Below are positions 25,865-34,606 of a stretch of 64,000 nucleotides of DNA, in pieces (positions within the stretch are counted from its first letter, which is position 1; each line of letters begins with the position of its first letter). The position numbers and the translations under genes were made by a program. The stretch is from Bacillus sp. AFS088145 (GTDB lineage: Bacteria; Bacillota; Bacilli; Bacillales; Bacillaceae_G), in contig NZ_NUUX01000021.1 in assembly GCF_002564465.1 (NCBI RefSeq), positions 124,001-188,000 of the forward strand. The letters are read 5' to 3'. The notes under the pieces are model-generated. The model ran no database searches, was not told where the DNA came from, and worked only from the letters and a program-made list of their open reading frames with translations.

Positions 25865-26459
25865 TAAATATTCCTCAGTAATTAAGTATACAAAACCAAA
25901 TATTTCCAAAGTATTCAATATTCAAAAGAAATGTATTAATTTTTAAATCTGAAAAAACTATGTAAACTAATCGACCCATTTTGAGCATGTAATTTTAAAT
26001 TGCAGTATGTTTACTCAAACACCAATACCATATGTTAGTTAACTCAATAAAAGGAAACAGATCTAGATATTTATTAGAGAAGTTAGTAAATATGCCAGGG
26101 GTAAATTTTATTAATATAACATTATCTTCTTTTCTTTCAAAAAGATGAAGCTAAATAGAATATGTGTAAATTTTCAATGGGAAATTAAGTAAATATTAAA
26201 GAGCGAAAATAGCATTGGCATGAATAAGATTATGGTACTAGTAAATAACCTAGATAATAGATTTTTTCGTTTTATTGATTGCCAAATCCTTGTTTAGGCT
26301 AGACAGAAAAAGTGTGTTACTACTATAAAATCGAGATACGTAATTAACATTTAGTTTGTGAGTCTAAAGTATATATTTCTAATTAAATATTTCTATAGGT
26401 AAGGGTTTTAATTATATTAAAATAATAAAAACTTCAAAAAAAAATAATATGTATTAGTG
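25865..26459. other. Gene-free AT-rich gap
   Basis: About 600 bases without a supported gene, RNA or repeat. Frames are short, AT-rich and lack ribosome sites. It may be decayed sequence linked to the small remnant on the left. Confidence 0.5.
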
Positions 26460-26488
26460 TTGACATTTCCGGAAAATAGGAATAAAGT
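26460..26488 (+). promoter_or_regulatory. Promoter of the T-box/phenylalanine hydroxylase transcript
   Basis: TTGACA (26460-26465) and TAAAGT (26483-26488) with a 17-base spacer, about 20 bases before the first T-box stem I. No comparable promoter was noticed between the two T-boxes. Confidence 0.6.
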
Positions 26489-26507
26489 ATGTATTAATTG
26501 AATCGCG

Positions 26508-26757
26508 AAAAGCAATGATAGGAATTTTAGTAGTGGAGTTTTCCCTGTAACAGAGAGCTGGTGGTTGCTGCAAACCAGTACATAAAACACATGAATTACG
26601 ATCCTAGAGCATCTTCCTCGAAACGAATTGTGAGGGGAAGACGGTGAAGAGCCGTTATGAAATGAAGATATTAGTATTGTTTTTAATACTAATAATTTAG
26701 GGTGGTACCGCGAATAGACTATTTCGTCCCTACTGTGCAAACAGTAGGGACTTTTTT
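26508..26757 (+). promoter_or_regulatory. T-box riboswitch 1, apparent tyrosine specifier
   Basis: A full T-box leader. The stem I base is TAGGA/TCCTA, with the AGTA loop E-type motif, the AGAGAG distal element, a specifier loop GAATTACGA with TAC at 26597-26599, the T-box AGGGTGGTACCGCG at 26699-26712, and a terminator GTCCCTACTGT / ACAGTAGGGAC with T run ending near 26757. The UGGU of the bulge fits a tRNA with discriminator A, as expected for tRNA-Tyr. The specifier call rests on its position and the purine after it; a shifted reading would give another codon. Confidence 0.92.
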
Positions 26758-26787
26758 ATTTTAAGAAAATAATTTAATTAAATAATA

Positions 26788-27038
26788 AGCAATGAATGGA
26801 ACTAAAGTAGTGAAGTTTTCCCTGTAACAGAGAGCTGATGGTTGCTGCAAATCAGTACATAAAACGACATGAATTACAATCCACGAGCATCTTCTTCGAA
26901 ACAAAATTGTGAGGGGAAGACGGTGAAGAGCCGTTATGAAATGAAGATATTAGTAAGTTTTAGTAAAACAGCTAATAACTAGGGTGGTACCGCGAATTTA
27001 AAGTTCGTCCCTACTGTGCAAACAGTAGGGATTTTTTT
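26788..27038 (+). promoter_or_regulatory. T-box riboswitch 2, tandem duplicate
   Basis: A second complete T-box 282 bases downstream of the first (T-box motif at 26981-26994, terminator at 27007-27038). Most of stem I and the stem III region are nearly identical to copy 1. The specifier loop reads GAATTACAA with TAC at 26875-26877. Because copy 1 ends in its own terminator, a transcript must be rescued twice by uncharged tRNA to reach the gene. Confidence 0.92.
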
Positions 27039-27135
27039 ATGTTCAAAAAACTTGGATTCATGTATAGATGTAACGGAATAAGCTACTAGTGTGAGAAGAA
27101 CTAAGGTGAAATATATGCTTGTCTTTTTTTTGAGT

Positions 27136-27248
27136 TGTCTAGTTCCAGGCGTTAGCCCCTCGAGGTCATAAGCCAAAGTCCAATAAAGGTAAAAACCAAC
27201 CTTTATCGGCCTTTGTCTTATGCTTGTCGGGGCTTTAGCAAACGCCTT
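27136..27248. repeat. Dispersed palindromic repeat element
   Basis: A locally GC-richer element with nested inverted repeats: AGGCGTT (27147) with AACGCCT (27241), AGCCCC with GGGGCT, and ATAAAGGT with ACCTTTAT in the centre. The start TGTCTAGTTCCAG...GCCCCTCGAGGTCATAAGCC resembles a repeat I recall in many Bacillaceae intergenic regions. It separates T-box 2 from the hydroxylase gene, so the mRNA leader carries it. Reading frames across it look spurious. Confidence 0.65.
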
Positions 27249-27488
27249 CCACATTTCATGTTTGAAAGGGGTGATGTGTTTGGTTGATTATGACTATGTA
27301 TACCGAATAAAAAAAGATTTTGTAGAAAGAAGGAGTAATTTGGAAAAAGTAGAAATGGTTAAATGATGGAAACTTGCTTAAAAATGCTCAAAAAAGCTTT
27401 TAGCAAGATATAGATAGAACGGGTATTTTTAAGAAAGTAGAGTAATAGATTTTTAAGTGAAATAATTTTAAAAAGGGGAATTGATGAC

Positions 27489-29225
27489 ATGAAAGAAGCA
27501 GCTTTTGAAACAAAAATAATACCACCTCATTTGAAACAATACTTATCGGAGCAAAATTATGATCTTTACACGCCGATTGATCATGCTGTATGGCGCTATG
27601 TAATGAGACAAAATCATCACGCATTAAAAGATAAAGCACATTCTGCATTTGTCGATGGACTAAAGATGTCAGGAATTGAAACGGAAAAAATTCCAAATGT
27701 AGCTGAAATGAACGAGTGCCTTTCAAAAATCGATTGGGGCGCAGGGATCGTTAATGGATTAATTCCAGGCGCTGCATTTTTTGAACTGTTAGCAAATGGT
27801 ATTTTACCAATCGCAACTGAAATTAGACAAATCACGAATATAGAATATACACCTGCTCCAGATATTATTCATGAGGCTGCAGGACATGCGCCAATATTAT
27901 TTGATCCTGTATTTAGAGAATACGTACAAAAAATTGGTTCAATTGGTGCAAAGGCATTTGCTACAAAAGAAAAACAAGAACTATTTGAAGCAGTTAGAAA
28001 TTTAACGATTGTAATGGAAGATCCAAAATCGACTCCAGAAGAAAAAGCTGCTGCACAAAAATTAGTTGAAGAAAGACAAAAAGCAATAGTTGGAATTTCA
28101 GAAGCTGAAAAAATTTCACGCGTATTCTGGAGAACAGTTGAATATGGTCTAATAGGTGAACTAGATAATCCAAAAATTTACGGTGCTGGTTTATTATCAT
28201 CAGTAGGTGAAAGCACACATTGCTTTACAGATGCAGTTGAAAGACTACCGTTTTCGATTGAAGCTTCTACATTACAACCGAAAAATATAACTGAAATGCA
28301 AGCACAATTATTTGTATGCAAAGATTTCGATGAGTTAATGCAAGGTGCTGAAGAATTGGCAAGCACTATGGCATTCCGTGTAGGTGGTACAGAAAGCTTA
28401 GATAAAGCTCTTAAATCGAAAAGCGTTGCTACATTTGAATTAAATTCTGGATTAAGTGTAACTGGAATTGTTCATGCAATCGTAAAAGACGAAAACGGTG
28501 AAGCAATTTACGTTAATACAACTGGCGAAACAGCACTTTCAATAAAGAATAAGCAATTAGAAGGTCACGGAAAAGACTACCATGCTAAAGGATTTGGTAC
28601 GCCAATTGGACTTCTAAAAGGAAATATTGAATTAGAAGAATGTGACGATGCTGCACTTGAAAATTTAGGTATTGTCGTAGGGAACTTTGTTGATTTAGAA
28701 TTCTTAAGCAATGTAAGCGCTTCCGGTAGGATTGTAAATATCATTAAAAATGAAGACAAAGTTGCATTAATCTCATTTGAAGACTGCACTGTTACTTACG
28801 AAGGAAAAGAATTATTCAAAAAAGAGTGGGGAACTTTTGATATGGCAGTTGGTTCTCGAATTGAATCAGCATACCCTGGTGCAGCTGACCCAACATCTTA
28901 CTTTAGTGATTCAATTAAAGAAGTAGAGTTCAAAATGGAAGCACCAGCCCCATTAACTGAATTAGAAAAATTATATAAAGAAGTTAGAGTAATTAGAGAA
29001 AAGAATACATTCTGTGATGACTGTATTTCTAAATTAATTGCTGTGCATAATGAGCTTAATCGTGAACACCAAAGTGATTGGTTATTACGTTTAGAATTAC
29101 TTGAAATTGCAACAGTTAATGCTAAATTAGAGCAAATTGTTGAGCCACTAAAAGCTGAATTGGAAGCATTAAGAAAAGAGGATTCTTTAAAGAATCTTAT
29201 TACAAATGGCTTAGAGCTAGTATAA
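27489..29225 (+). CDS. phhA: Phenylalanine 4-monooxygenase (aromatic amino acid hydroxylase)
   Basis: Iron- and pterin-dependent hydroxylase converting phenylalanine to tyrosine. The iron ligands of the family are visible as the HEAAGH motif (His128, His133) and Glu218 in WRTVEYGL. The protein has 578 residues: the catalytic part ends near residue 300, and a long C-terminal part of unclear role follows, larger than the roughly 260-300 residues of Proteobacterial PhhA. Start ATG 27489, site AAGGGG. The tandem T-boxes upstream with Tyr specifiers fit an enzyme that makes tyrosine. No pterin dehydratase gene is adjacent. Confidence 0.9.
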   Translation: MKEAAFETKIIPPHLKQYLSEQNYDLYTPIDHAVWRYVMRQNHHALKDKAHSAFVDGLKMSGIETEKIPNVAEMNECLSKIDWGAGIVNGLIPGAAFFELLANGILPIATEIRQITNIEYTPAPDIIHEAAGHAPILFDPVFREYVQKIGSIGAKAFATKEKQELFEAVRNLTIVMEDPKSTPEEKAAAQKLVEERQKAIVGISEAEKISRVFWRTVEYGLIGELDNPKIYGAGLLSSVGESTHCFTDAVERLPFSIEASTLQPKNITEMQAQLFVCKDFDELMQGAEELASTMAFRVGGTESLDKALKSKSVATFELNSGLSVTGIVHAIVKDENGEAIYVNTTGETALSIKNKQLEGHGKDYHAKGFGTPIGLLKGNIELEECDDAALENLGIVVGNFVDLEFLSNVSASGRIVNIIKNEDKVALISFEDCTVTYEGKELFKKEWGTFDMAVGSRIESAYPGAADPTSYFSDSIKEVEFKMEAPAPLTELEKLYKEVRVIREKNTFCDDCISKLIAVHNELNREHQSDWLLRLELLEIATVNAKLEQIVEPLKAELEALRKEDSLKNLITNGLELV

Positions 29226-29241
29226 TATGTAAGAATATTAG

Positions 29242-29277
29242 GAAAAGCGTTACTTCTATAGAAGTAATGCTTTTCTT
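29242..29277 (+). terminator. Terminator after phhA
   Basis: Long stem GAAAAGCGTTACTTC / GAAGTAATGCTTTTC with a four-base loop; the T tail is weak. Confidence 0.7.
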
Positions 29278-29333
29278 ATGTATTAGTTCTGGTAATCTAA
29301 AGGTATCATTTCATAATGAGAGAGGTGTTAACA

Positions 29334-29702
29334 GTGGGATTTGAAATAAAAGGAATTGATCATATTCAATTAGTTTGTCCAAAGGGTGGAGAGGACGAAG
29401 CTAGAAAATTTTATAATGAAATTTTAGGTATGAAGGAATTGCCAAAGCCGGAAAATTTAAAAGGCAGAGGTGGATGCTGGTTTATTTGTGGTAATCAAGA
29501 AATTCATATTAGTATTCAAGAAGATTTTATAGCACCTAAAAAAGCTCACCCTGGTATAATTGTTACAAACATAGAGGCATTAAGAGAGCAACTTCTTCAA
29601 CTCAAATTTGAAATCAAAGAGGAACCACCAATAGAAGGTCGTACTCGATTTTTTGTAAATGATCCGTTTGGGAATAGAGTCGAGTTTTTAGAATTTCATT
29701 AA
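29334..29702 (+). CDS. VOC-family (glyoxalase/bleomycin-resistance fold) protein
   Basis: Single VOC domain of 122 residues from GTG 29334, with GAGAGAGGTG seven bases upstream; the ATG at 29316 precedes that site and is less likely. Metal-ligand positions are visible as DHIQLV near the N terminus, IHISIQ in the middle and FGNRVEFLEF at the end. VOC proteins range from dioxygenases to isomerases, so no substrate is assigned. It has its own terminator. Confidence 0.8.
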   Translation: MGFEIKGIDHIQLVCPKGGEDEARKFYNEILGMKELPKPENLKGRGGCWFICGNQEIHISIQEDFIAPKKAHPGIIVTNIEALREQLLQLKFEIKEEPPIEGRTRFFVNDPFGNRVEFLEFH

Positions 29703-29715
29703 GCAATAATTGATT

Positions 29716-29748
29716 AACCACTGTAAATTGACAGTGGTTTTTATTTTT
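29716..29748 (+). terminator. Terminator after VOC gene
   Basis: AACCACTG / CAGTGGTT stem with an eight-base loop followed by a T-rich tail. Confidence 0.85.
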
Positions 29749-29818
29749 AATTAAATTAAATTGTTAATTTTAAGAAAATTGATATGATTTAATTAACAAA
29801 TATAAAAGAAGGTGCTTC

Positions 29819-30610
29819 ATGGTTAAACAATTAATTTTACCGAAAGAATTACAAATTTATAAAGAAACAATTGAGTCTACTGTTAAAGATTCAGTTGAAA
29901 TTGAGCCAATCGTAAGAAAGACTTCTTTAATAGAAAGTAAATTTTCAGGGCACCCTTATTTTCCAGTTAGTATGGAGTATCCAAAGGATGAAAATGATGT
30001 GCCTATGAAATTACTTGCTCAGATTAATTTTTCTGAGTTACCAAAATTAGAAAATTTTCCAACATCAGGATTACTTCAATTTTATATTGCTATTGATGAT
30101 CTGTATGGGCAAGATTTTGATCATCCAACTAGTCAAAAGAGCTTTAGAGTTATCTATCATGAAAGTTTAAATGAAACAAACTTAATTGAGGACTTCTCTT
30201 TTATAACTGTAGAAGATGAATTTCCAATTGGGAAAGAAGCTGCAATGCATTTTGAATTAACAGCCCAACCAATATCCCCTGAAGCAATGGACTTTGAAAA
30301 AATAAACTTAGACGTACCGTTTGACGCAGAAATTGACAATGACGATTATGAAGAACTTGGTGAGCTTTATTTTGAATATTTTAGTGGAGATGGTCATCGA
30401 ATTGGAGGATATCCATACTTTACACAATCAGATCCAAGAGAATATATTAAAAAAACTGAAAATCACTCTATCTTGTTATTACAAATTGATAGTGATGATA
30501 AAATTGATTGTATGTTTGGCGACGTTGGTGTAGCGAACTTCTTTATTAAAAAAGAGGATTTGTTAAAAAAGGATTTTACGAATGTGCTATACACATGGGA
30601 TTGTTGTTGA
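29819..30610 (+). CDS. DUF1963 (YwqG-like) protein
   Basis: Cytoplasmic protein of 263 residues of the YwqG/DUF1963 type. Typical stretches are SKFSGHPYFPVSMEYP-like near residue 40, MKLLAQINFSELP near 62, and the C-terminal HRIGGYPYFTQSDPRE near 190 with FGDVGVANFFIKKEDL near the end. Acidic overall. Function is unknown; members occur in toxin-immunity-like neighbourhoods elsewhere, but no toxin is seen here. Confidence 0.85.
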   Translation: MVKQLILPKELQIYKETIESTVKDSVEIEPIVRKTSLIESKFSGHPYFPVSMEYPKDENDVPMKLLAQINFSELPKLENFPTSGLLQFYIAIDDLYGQDFDHPTSQKSFRVIYHESLNETNLIEDFSFITVEDEFPIGKEAAMHFELTAQPISPEAMDFEKINLDVPFDAEIDNDDYEELGELYFEYFSGDGHRIGGYPYFTQSDPREYIKKTENHSILLLQIDSDDKIDCMFGDVGVANFFIKKEDLLKKDFTNVLYTWDCC

Positions 30611-30625
30611 ATTTTACTTGATGAA

Positions 30626-30669
30626 AGAGAGCATTATCCAGCTATAAGCAGGAAGTAGTGCTCTTTTTA
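30626..30669 (+). terminator. Terminator after DUF1963 gene
   Basis: AGAGCA / TGCTCT with an imperfect inner stem and five T. Confidence 0.65.
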
Positions 30670-30758
30670 TGGAACTAGTTATGAGTAAATGAAAAGATAA
30701 TTTAAATAGTCAGAATTATTAAGTAGTTATACTTGTAAAAGTTGCAAGGAGGTTTGTT

Positions 30759-31745
30759 ATGAAATTTATCGCGTTCGAAAATATACATTTAGATGAAGCG
30801 GCTAGTCTTTTGGCTATCCGTCATATGTATGACCGAAGTATAAACCATGAATTACCATCTAAATTTGAAGAGGCTACGTATGCTAAGAAAGCTATTGAGG
30901 CGCTTTTAAATGAAAAGGATAGTTTTGGTATTGCTGCGATGAATGGTTCCGAGTTAGTTGGCTATATGATTGGCGCTATTCAAACAGATAAAAATCGGGA
31001 ACGTCATACTTGGATTAAATATGCAGGAATGGCTATAGCAGAAAGTGAAGATGAAGAATTATATCGTGAATTATATGCAGTGTTTGCCAAGAAAATGGTA
31101 GAGCTTGGTTCGTTTAATCATTACGTAATGGTACCAAGTGGAAATAGGTCTACTTTAGATGCTTGGCTTCATTTAGGATTTGCCTTTGAGCAGGTTCATG
31201 GTATACGTGATTTGTCGGTTTCTTCGGATAAAGTATTTAAAGATATACAGATGCGAGTGGCTACTAGTGAAGATGAAAAAAGAATACGTGATTTAGCAAC
31301 TGTGATCATGGAACACCAAGCGAAATCACCGGTATTTGCGCCAGGGTTTATTGAAGAAAGAGATGACTATCAGGAAGGTTACGCAGAAATTATTAATGAT
31401 GAAGCAGCAACGTTATGGTTAGCACTCTATCAAAAAGAGATTGTAGGTTTCCAAGTATTTGAATCAGCGGCAGCATCTGATGAGAATTTATTAACACCTG
31501 AATTTTGCATTAGTTTAGTAGTAGGAGCAACGGTCGAATCTTTTCGTGGAATGGGTGTTAGTACGGCCTTATTACAGCATGGACTTACTTTTGCTGACAA
31601 AGAAGGCTATAAACTTTGCGAAACAGATTGGAGAATAACGAATTTAGAATCCTCGAGATTCTGGCCAAAAAATGGTTTTAAACCGATAGCGTATCGTCTA
31701 GTCCGTAAGATTGATCCAAGAATAATATGGGCAACAGGCGTTTAA
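30759..31745 (+). CDS. Tandem GNAT-domain N-acetyltransferase
   Basis: Protein of 328 residues with two GNAT-like halves. The N-terminal half (about 1-150) is divergent. The C-terminal half (about 156-325) has the acetyl-CoA site ESFRGMGVSTALLQHG (RGMGV/S pattern near residue 268) and the terminal beta-bulge SSRFWPKNGFKPI. It starts with a strong AAGGAGG site. Substrate unknown. It heads a same-direction run of small genes that includes another acetyltransferase and an SRPBCC protein. Confidence 0.82.
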   Translation: MKFIAFENIHLDEAASLLAIRHMYDRSINHELPSKFEEATYAKKAIEALLNEKDSFGIAAMNGSELVGYMIGAIQTDKNRERHTWIKYAGMAIAESEDEELYRELYAVFAKKMVELGSFNHYVMVPSGNRSTLDAWLHLGFAFEQVHGIRDLSVSSDKVFKDIQMRVATSEDEKRIRDLATVIMEHQAKSPVFAPGFIEERDDYQEGYAEIINDEAATLWLALYQKEIVGFQVFESAAASDENLLTPEFCISLVVGATVESFRGMGVSTALLQHGLTFADKEGYKLCETDWRITNLESSRFWPKNGFKPIAYRLVRKIDPRIIWATGV

Positions 31746-31788
31746 TGGGTCAGGAAAAAGCAGGGAAATTAGGGAGTGTAGGAAACAG

Positions 31789-32331
31789 ATGAAATTAGTT
31801 GGTAATAATATATATTTAAGACATTTAGAAGTTGCAGATGCAGAGGATTTTTTATCATACGAAGTTCGAAATAGAGAGTTTTTTAAACCTTTTACATATA
31901 TAAAAGACGAGAGTTTCTATACTTTGGAAGCTCAGCAGGATCGCATTAAGTCATATAAAGAGAAAAGCGACAATGATCTGTATTATGGCTTTGGTATTTT
32001 TTTAAAGGAAACAGACGCTTTTATAGGTTTTACGATGCTAGCAGAGGTTTTAAGAGGAGACTTACAAAGTTGTTTCGTTGGTTATTCTTTAGATGAACAA
32101 CAAAATGGTAAAGGATATACAACTGAAGCAGCAAAGTTAGTTGTAGAATATGCCTTTAATGAATTAAAATTGCATCGAATTGAAGCAGGAGTAATGCCGC
32201 ATAACATTGGTTCAATAAGAGTATTAGAAAAAGCAGGTTTCCATAAAGAGGGAATTGCTAAGAAAAACGTTCGTATAAATGGGAAATGGGAAGATCACCA
32301 AATGCTAGCTATAATTAATGAAAAAGAATAA
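31789..32331 (+). CDS. RimJ/RimL-type GNAT N-acetyltransferase
   Basis: GNAT protein of 180 residues of the ribosomal-protein-acetyltransferase type. It has the acetyl-CoA loop QQNGKGYTTEAAK (about 104-116), HRIEAGVMPHNIGSIRVLEKAGF (about 132-154, abridged here in meaning) and the usual C-terminal strand. N-terminal acetylation or detoxification roles are both known in the family. The next gene starts 25 bases later. Confidence 0.85.
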   Translation: MKLVGNNIYLRHLEVADAEDFLSYEVRNREFFKPFTYIKDESFYTLEAQQDRIKSYKEKSDNDLYYGFGIFLKETDAFIGFTMLAEVLRGDLQSCFVGYSLDEQQNGKGYTTEAAKLVVEYAFNELKLHRIEAGVMPHNIGSIRVLEKAGFHKEGIAKKNVRINGKWEDHQMLAIINEKE

Positions 32332-32356
32332 CTATAAAACTTTTGGAGGGATTAAT

Positions 32357-32800
32357 ATGAATATTATTAGTTATCCAGATTTATCAAGTAGGCCACATAG
32401 TCTCACTGTGGAACGAGTAATGGAAAATTCTATAGATGTGTTGTATGAAGCTTGGACAAAAAGATTTGGTGATTGGTTTGCTGCGCCTGGTTCAGTGATT
32501 ATGAAGGCAGAGGTTAATTCTGTATTTTTCTTTGAGACGCATTTTGAGGATAAACGTCATCCACATTATGGTCGCTTTTTAAAGCTTGAGCACAATCAAC
32601 TTGTTGAGATTACTTGGTTCACTTCTGGATCCAAAACGGAGACTGTAATAACTGTGGAGTTTTCAACAAATGAAAGTGGAGCTGCAGTTATTAGATTGAC
32701 ACATGCAGGATTCCCAGATGAATTATCAAGAGACCAACACGAGCAAGCATGGCCGATGGTGCTTGAACAACTTGATCGTCGAATGAAGGAATTAGCATAA
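32357..32800 (+). CDS. SRPBCC/AHSA1-like protein
   Basis: Small START-like fold protein of 147 residues. The start is ATG 32357 with TTGGAGGG; the longer frame from 32318 overlaps the acetyltransferase gene and is rejected. Features are LYEAWTKRFGDWFAAPG near residue 33 and LTHAGFPDELSRDQHEQAW near the C terminus, ending in the family C-terminal helix. Ligand unknown. Only two bases separate it from the histidine kinase gene, so it may be co-transcribed. Confidence 0.8.
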   Translation: MNIISYPDLSSRPHSLTVERVMENSIDVLYEAWTKRFGDWFAAPGSVIMKAEVNSVFFFETHFEDKRHPHYGRFLKLEHNQLVEITWFTSGSKTETVITVEFSTNESGAAVIRLTHAGFPDELSRDQHEQAWPMVLEQLDRRMKELA

Positions 32801-32802
32801 GT

Positions 32803-33921
32803 ATGAAAAAAGAATCATTTCTTTTAGAGCTACAAGTATTAAAAGAAATTGCTGAAATATTAAACGAGGGTACTAATTTACACAGTACCCTCAATTGTGC
32901 CTTAGCCAAATTAATTCAAGTTACGGGTCTAGATACAGGATGGATTTTTTTAATTGATAAAAATGGGGGCTTCGAATTAGTCGCTTCACATGAATTACCT
33001 CCTGCTCTTATGAACGAAGAGGCTAAGCCAATGTGCAATGGAGATTGTTGGTGTGTAGATAAATATAATACCGGAAGACTCAATAAGGCATCAAACATTA
33101 TGGAATGTAAAAGATTAGAAGACTCAGTTATTCATAATTGGGGAGAAACAAATGGTGTCACTCATCATGCGACTGTACCACTGCAAGCAGGTGAAGAATC
33201 TTTTGGTTTATTAAATGTTGCTGCTTCTAATAAATTAAAATTTGATCAGGAAGAATTGAATTTACTAGGTGCAGTTGCGTTGCAAATTGGAACAGCAATT
33301 AAACGAATTCAATTAACAGAACAGGTAAAAGAGTTTGAGGTGATTCAAGAAAGAAATCGTCTTGCAAAGGACTTACACGACTCAGTTAGTCAATTATTGT
33401 TTTCGATTAATGTAACTGCCAAAGCAGGTGCAAATGTATCCGACAATCTGAAATCAAAGGATACATTTAATCATATTCAACAAATTGCCCAAGAAGCACA
33501 AGCAGAAATGAAAGCCTTAATATGGCAGCTTAGACCACAGGGTATTGAAAAAGGAATAGTTAGTGCATTAATTAATTATGGTGAAATGCTAGGCTTAAAA
33601 GTAATTAGTAATGTAAAAGGAACAACGATATTACCTTCTAAAATAGAAGAAACGTTATGGCGTGTAGGTCAGGAAGCGTTTAATAATTGTAGAAAACATT
33701 CAGGACAAAATACGGTATATTTACAATTATCAATCAGTACAAAGAAAGTAAAAATGACGATTCGAGATCAAGGTGTCGGTTTTATATGCCCAAAGGATGT
33801 ACAAATTCCAACATTAGGTTTGAAAAGCATGAAGGAAAGAGTCGAATCGATAAAAGGGTCGTTTTTAGTTGAAAGTGATTTGAATAAAGGAACAAAAATT
33901 ACGACGAATATCCCTTTTTAA
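32803..33921 (+). CDS. Cytoplasmic GAF-domain sensor histidine kinase (YhcY/AirS-like)
   Basis: NarL-family kinase of 372 residues without membrane helices. A GAF domain (about 10-170) contains four cysteines, Cys78, Cys82, Cys84 and Cys102. HisKA_3 follows with phospho-acceptor His192 in RLAKDLHDSVSQ, then HATPase_c with EEALRVGQEAFNN-like N box and DQGVGF G box. In Staphylococcus AirS, which B. subtilis YhcY resembles, GAF cysteines hold an Fe-S cluster; the same role here is inference. The cognate response regulator gene starts 14 bases downstream. Confidence 0.88.
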   Translation: MKKESFLLELQVLKEIAEILNEGTNLHSTLNCALAKLIQVTGLDTGWIFLIDKNGGFELVASHELPPALMNEEAKPMCNGDCWCVDKYNTGRLNKASNIMECKRLEDSVIHNWGETNGVTHHATVPLQAGEESFGLLNVAASNKLKFDQEELNLLGAVALQIGTAIKRIQLTEQVKEFEVIQERNRLAKDLHDSVSQLLFSINVTAKAGANVSDNLKSKDTFNHIQQIAQEAQAEMKALIWQLRPQGIEKGIVSALINYGEMLGLKVISNVKGTTILPSKIEETLWRVGQEAFNNCRKHSGQNTVYLQLSISTKKVKMTIRDQGVGFICPKDVQIPTLGLKSMKERVESIKGSFLVESDLNKGTKITTNIPF

Positions 33922-33934
33922 AAAGGAGCGTTTT

Positions 33935-34582
33935 ATGTCTATTAAAATAGTAATTGCTGATGATCATCATGTAGTTAGGAGAGGACTTATTTTCTTCTTA
34001 AATACGCAAGATGATATCGAAGTTATTGGGGAAGCATCGAACGGAGAAGAGGCATTAAGATTAGTTAAAGAGTTAAAACCTGATATTGTCATCATGGATT
34101 TAGCGATGCCAGTTCTAGATGGAATTGAAGCAACCAAAAGAATAAAAATAGAGGGCTTAACAGTTAAAGTAATGATTTTAACTAGTTTTTATGATCAAGA
34201 TCATATTTTACCTGCAATTGAAGCAGGTGCAGCCGGATATTATTTAAAGGATAGTGACCCAGATGAGCTCGTTTCTGCGATTCGAAAGATACACGATGGG
34301 GAAAAACAGTTTCATTCGAAGGTTACGACGCAATTAGTTTCTGCATTAACTGGGAAGATCGAAACGAAGAACGATGAGTCATTTCAAGACAAATTAACTA
34401 AGCGAGAAATGGATGTATTGAAGGAAATTACGAGGGGAAAGAGTAATAAAGAAATTGCAGCATCATTATTTATTACAGAAAAAACTGTAAAAACCCATGT
34501 TTCGAATATATTAGCCAAGACTCAGCTTCAAGATCGAACTCAATTGGCACTATATGCAGTACGAAATGGGATTATGAATTAG
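33935..34582 (+). CDS. NarL/LuxR-family response regulator
   Basis: Response regulator of 215 residues. The receiver domain has acidic pocket DD (9-10), phospho-acceptor Asp55 in VIMDLAMP, and the Lys in YYLKDS. The C-terminal LuxR helix-turn-helix contains LTKREMDVLKEITRGKSNKEIA and KTVKTHVSNIL (residues about 150-200). It is the partner of the upstream GAF kinase (YhcZ/AirR-like). Target genes are unknown. Confidence 0.9.
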   Translation: MSIKIVIADDHHVVRRGLIFFLNTQDDIEVIGEASNGEEALRLVKELKPDIVIMDLAMPVLDGIEATKRIKIEGLTVKVMILTSFYDQDHILPAIEAGAAGYYLKDSDPDELVSAIRKIHDGEKQFHSKVTTQLVSALTGKIETKNDESFQDKLTKREMDVLKEITRGKSNKEIAASLFITEKTVKTHVSNILAKTQLQDRTQLALYAVRNGIMN

Positions 34583-34606
34583 ATATTAATAGAAAGGAAG
34601 AGTGTT

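Noticed and set aside
26979-27254. Minus-strand 91-codon frame across T-box 2 and the palindromic repeat
   Set aside because: It runs through a riboswitch terminator and a repeat element, lacks a ribosome site, and resembles spurious frames commonly read from such repeats.
28712-28726. TGTAAGCGCTTCCG as a CcpA cre site
   Set aside because: It lies deep inside the phhA coding region and misses the 3' CA of the consensus.
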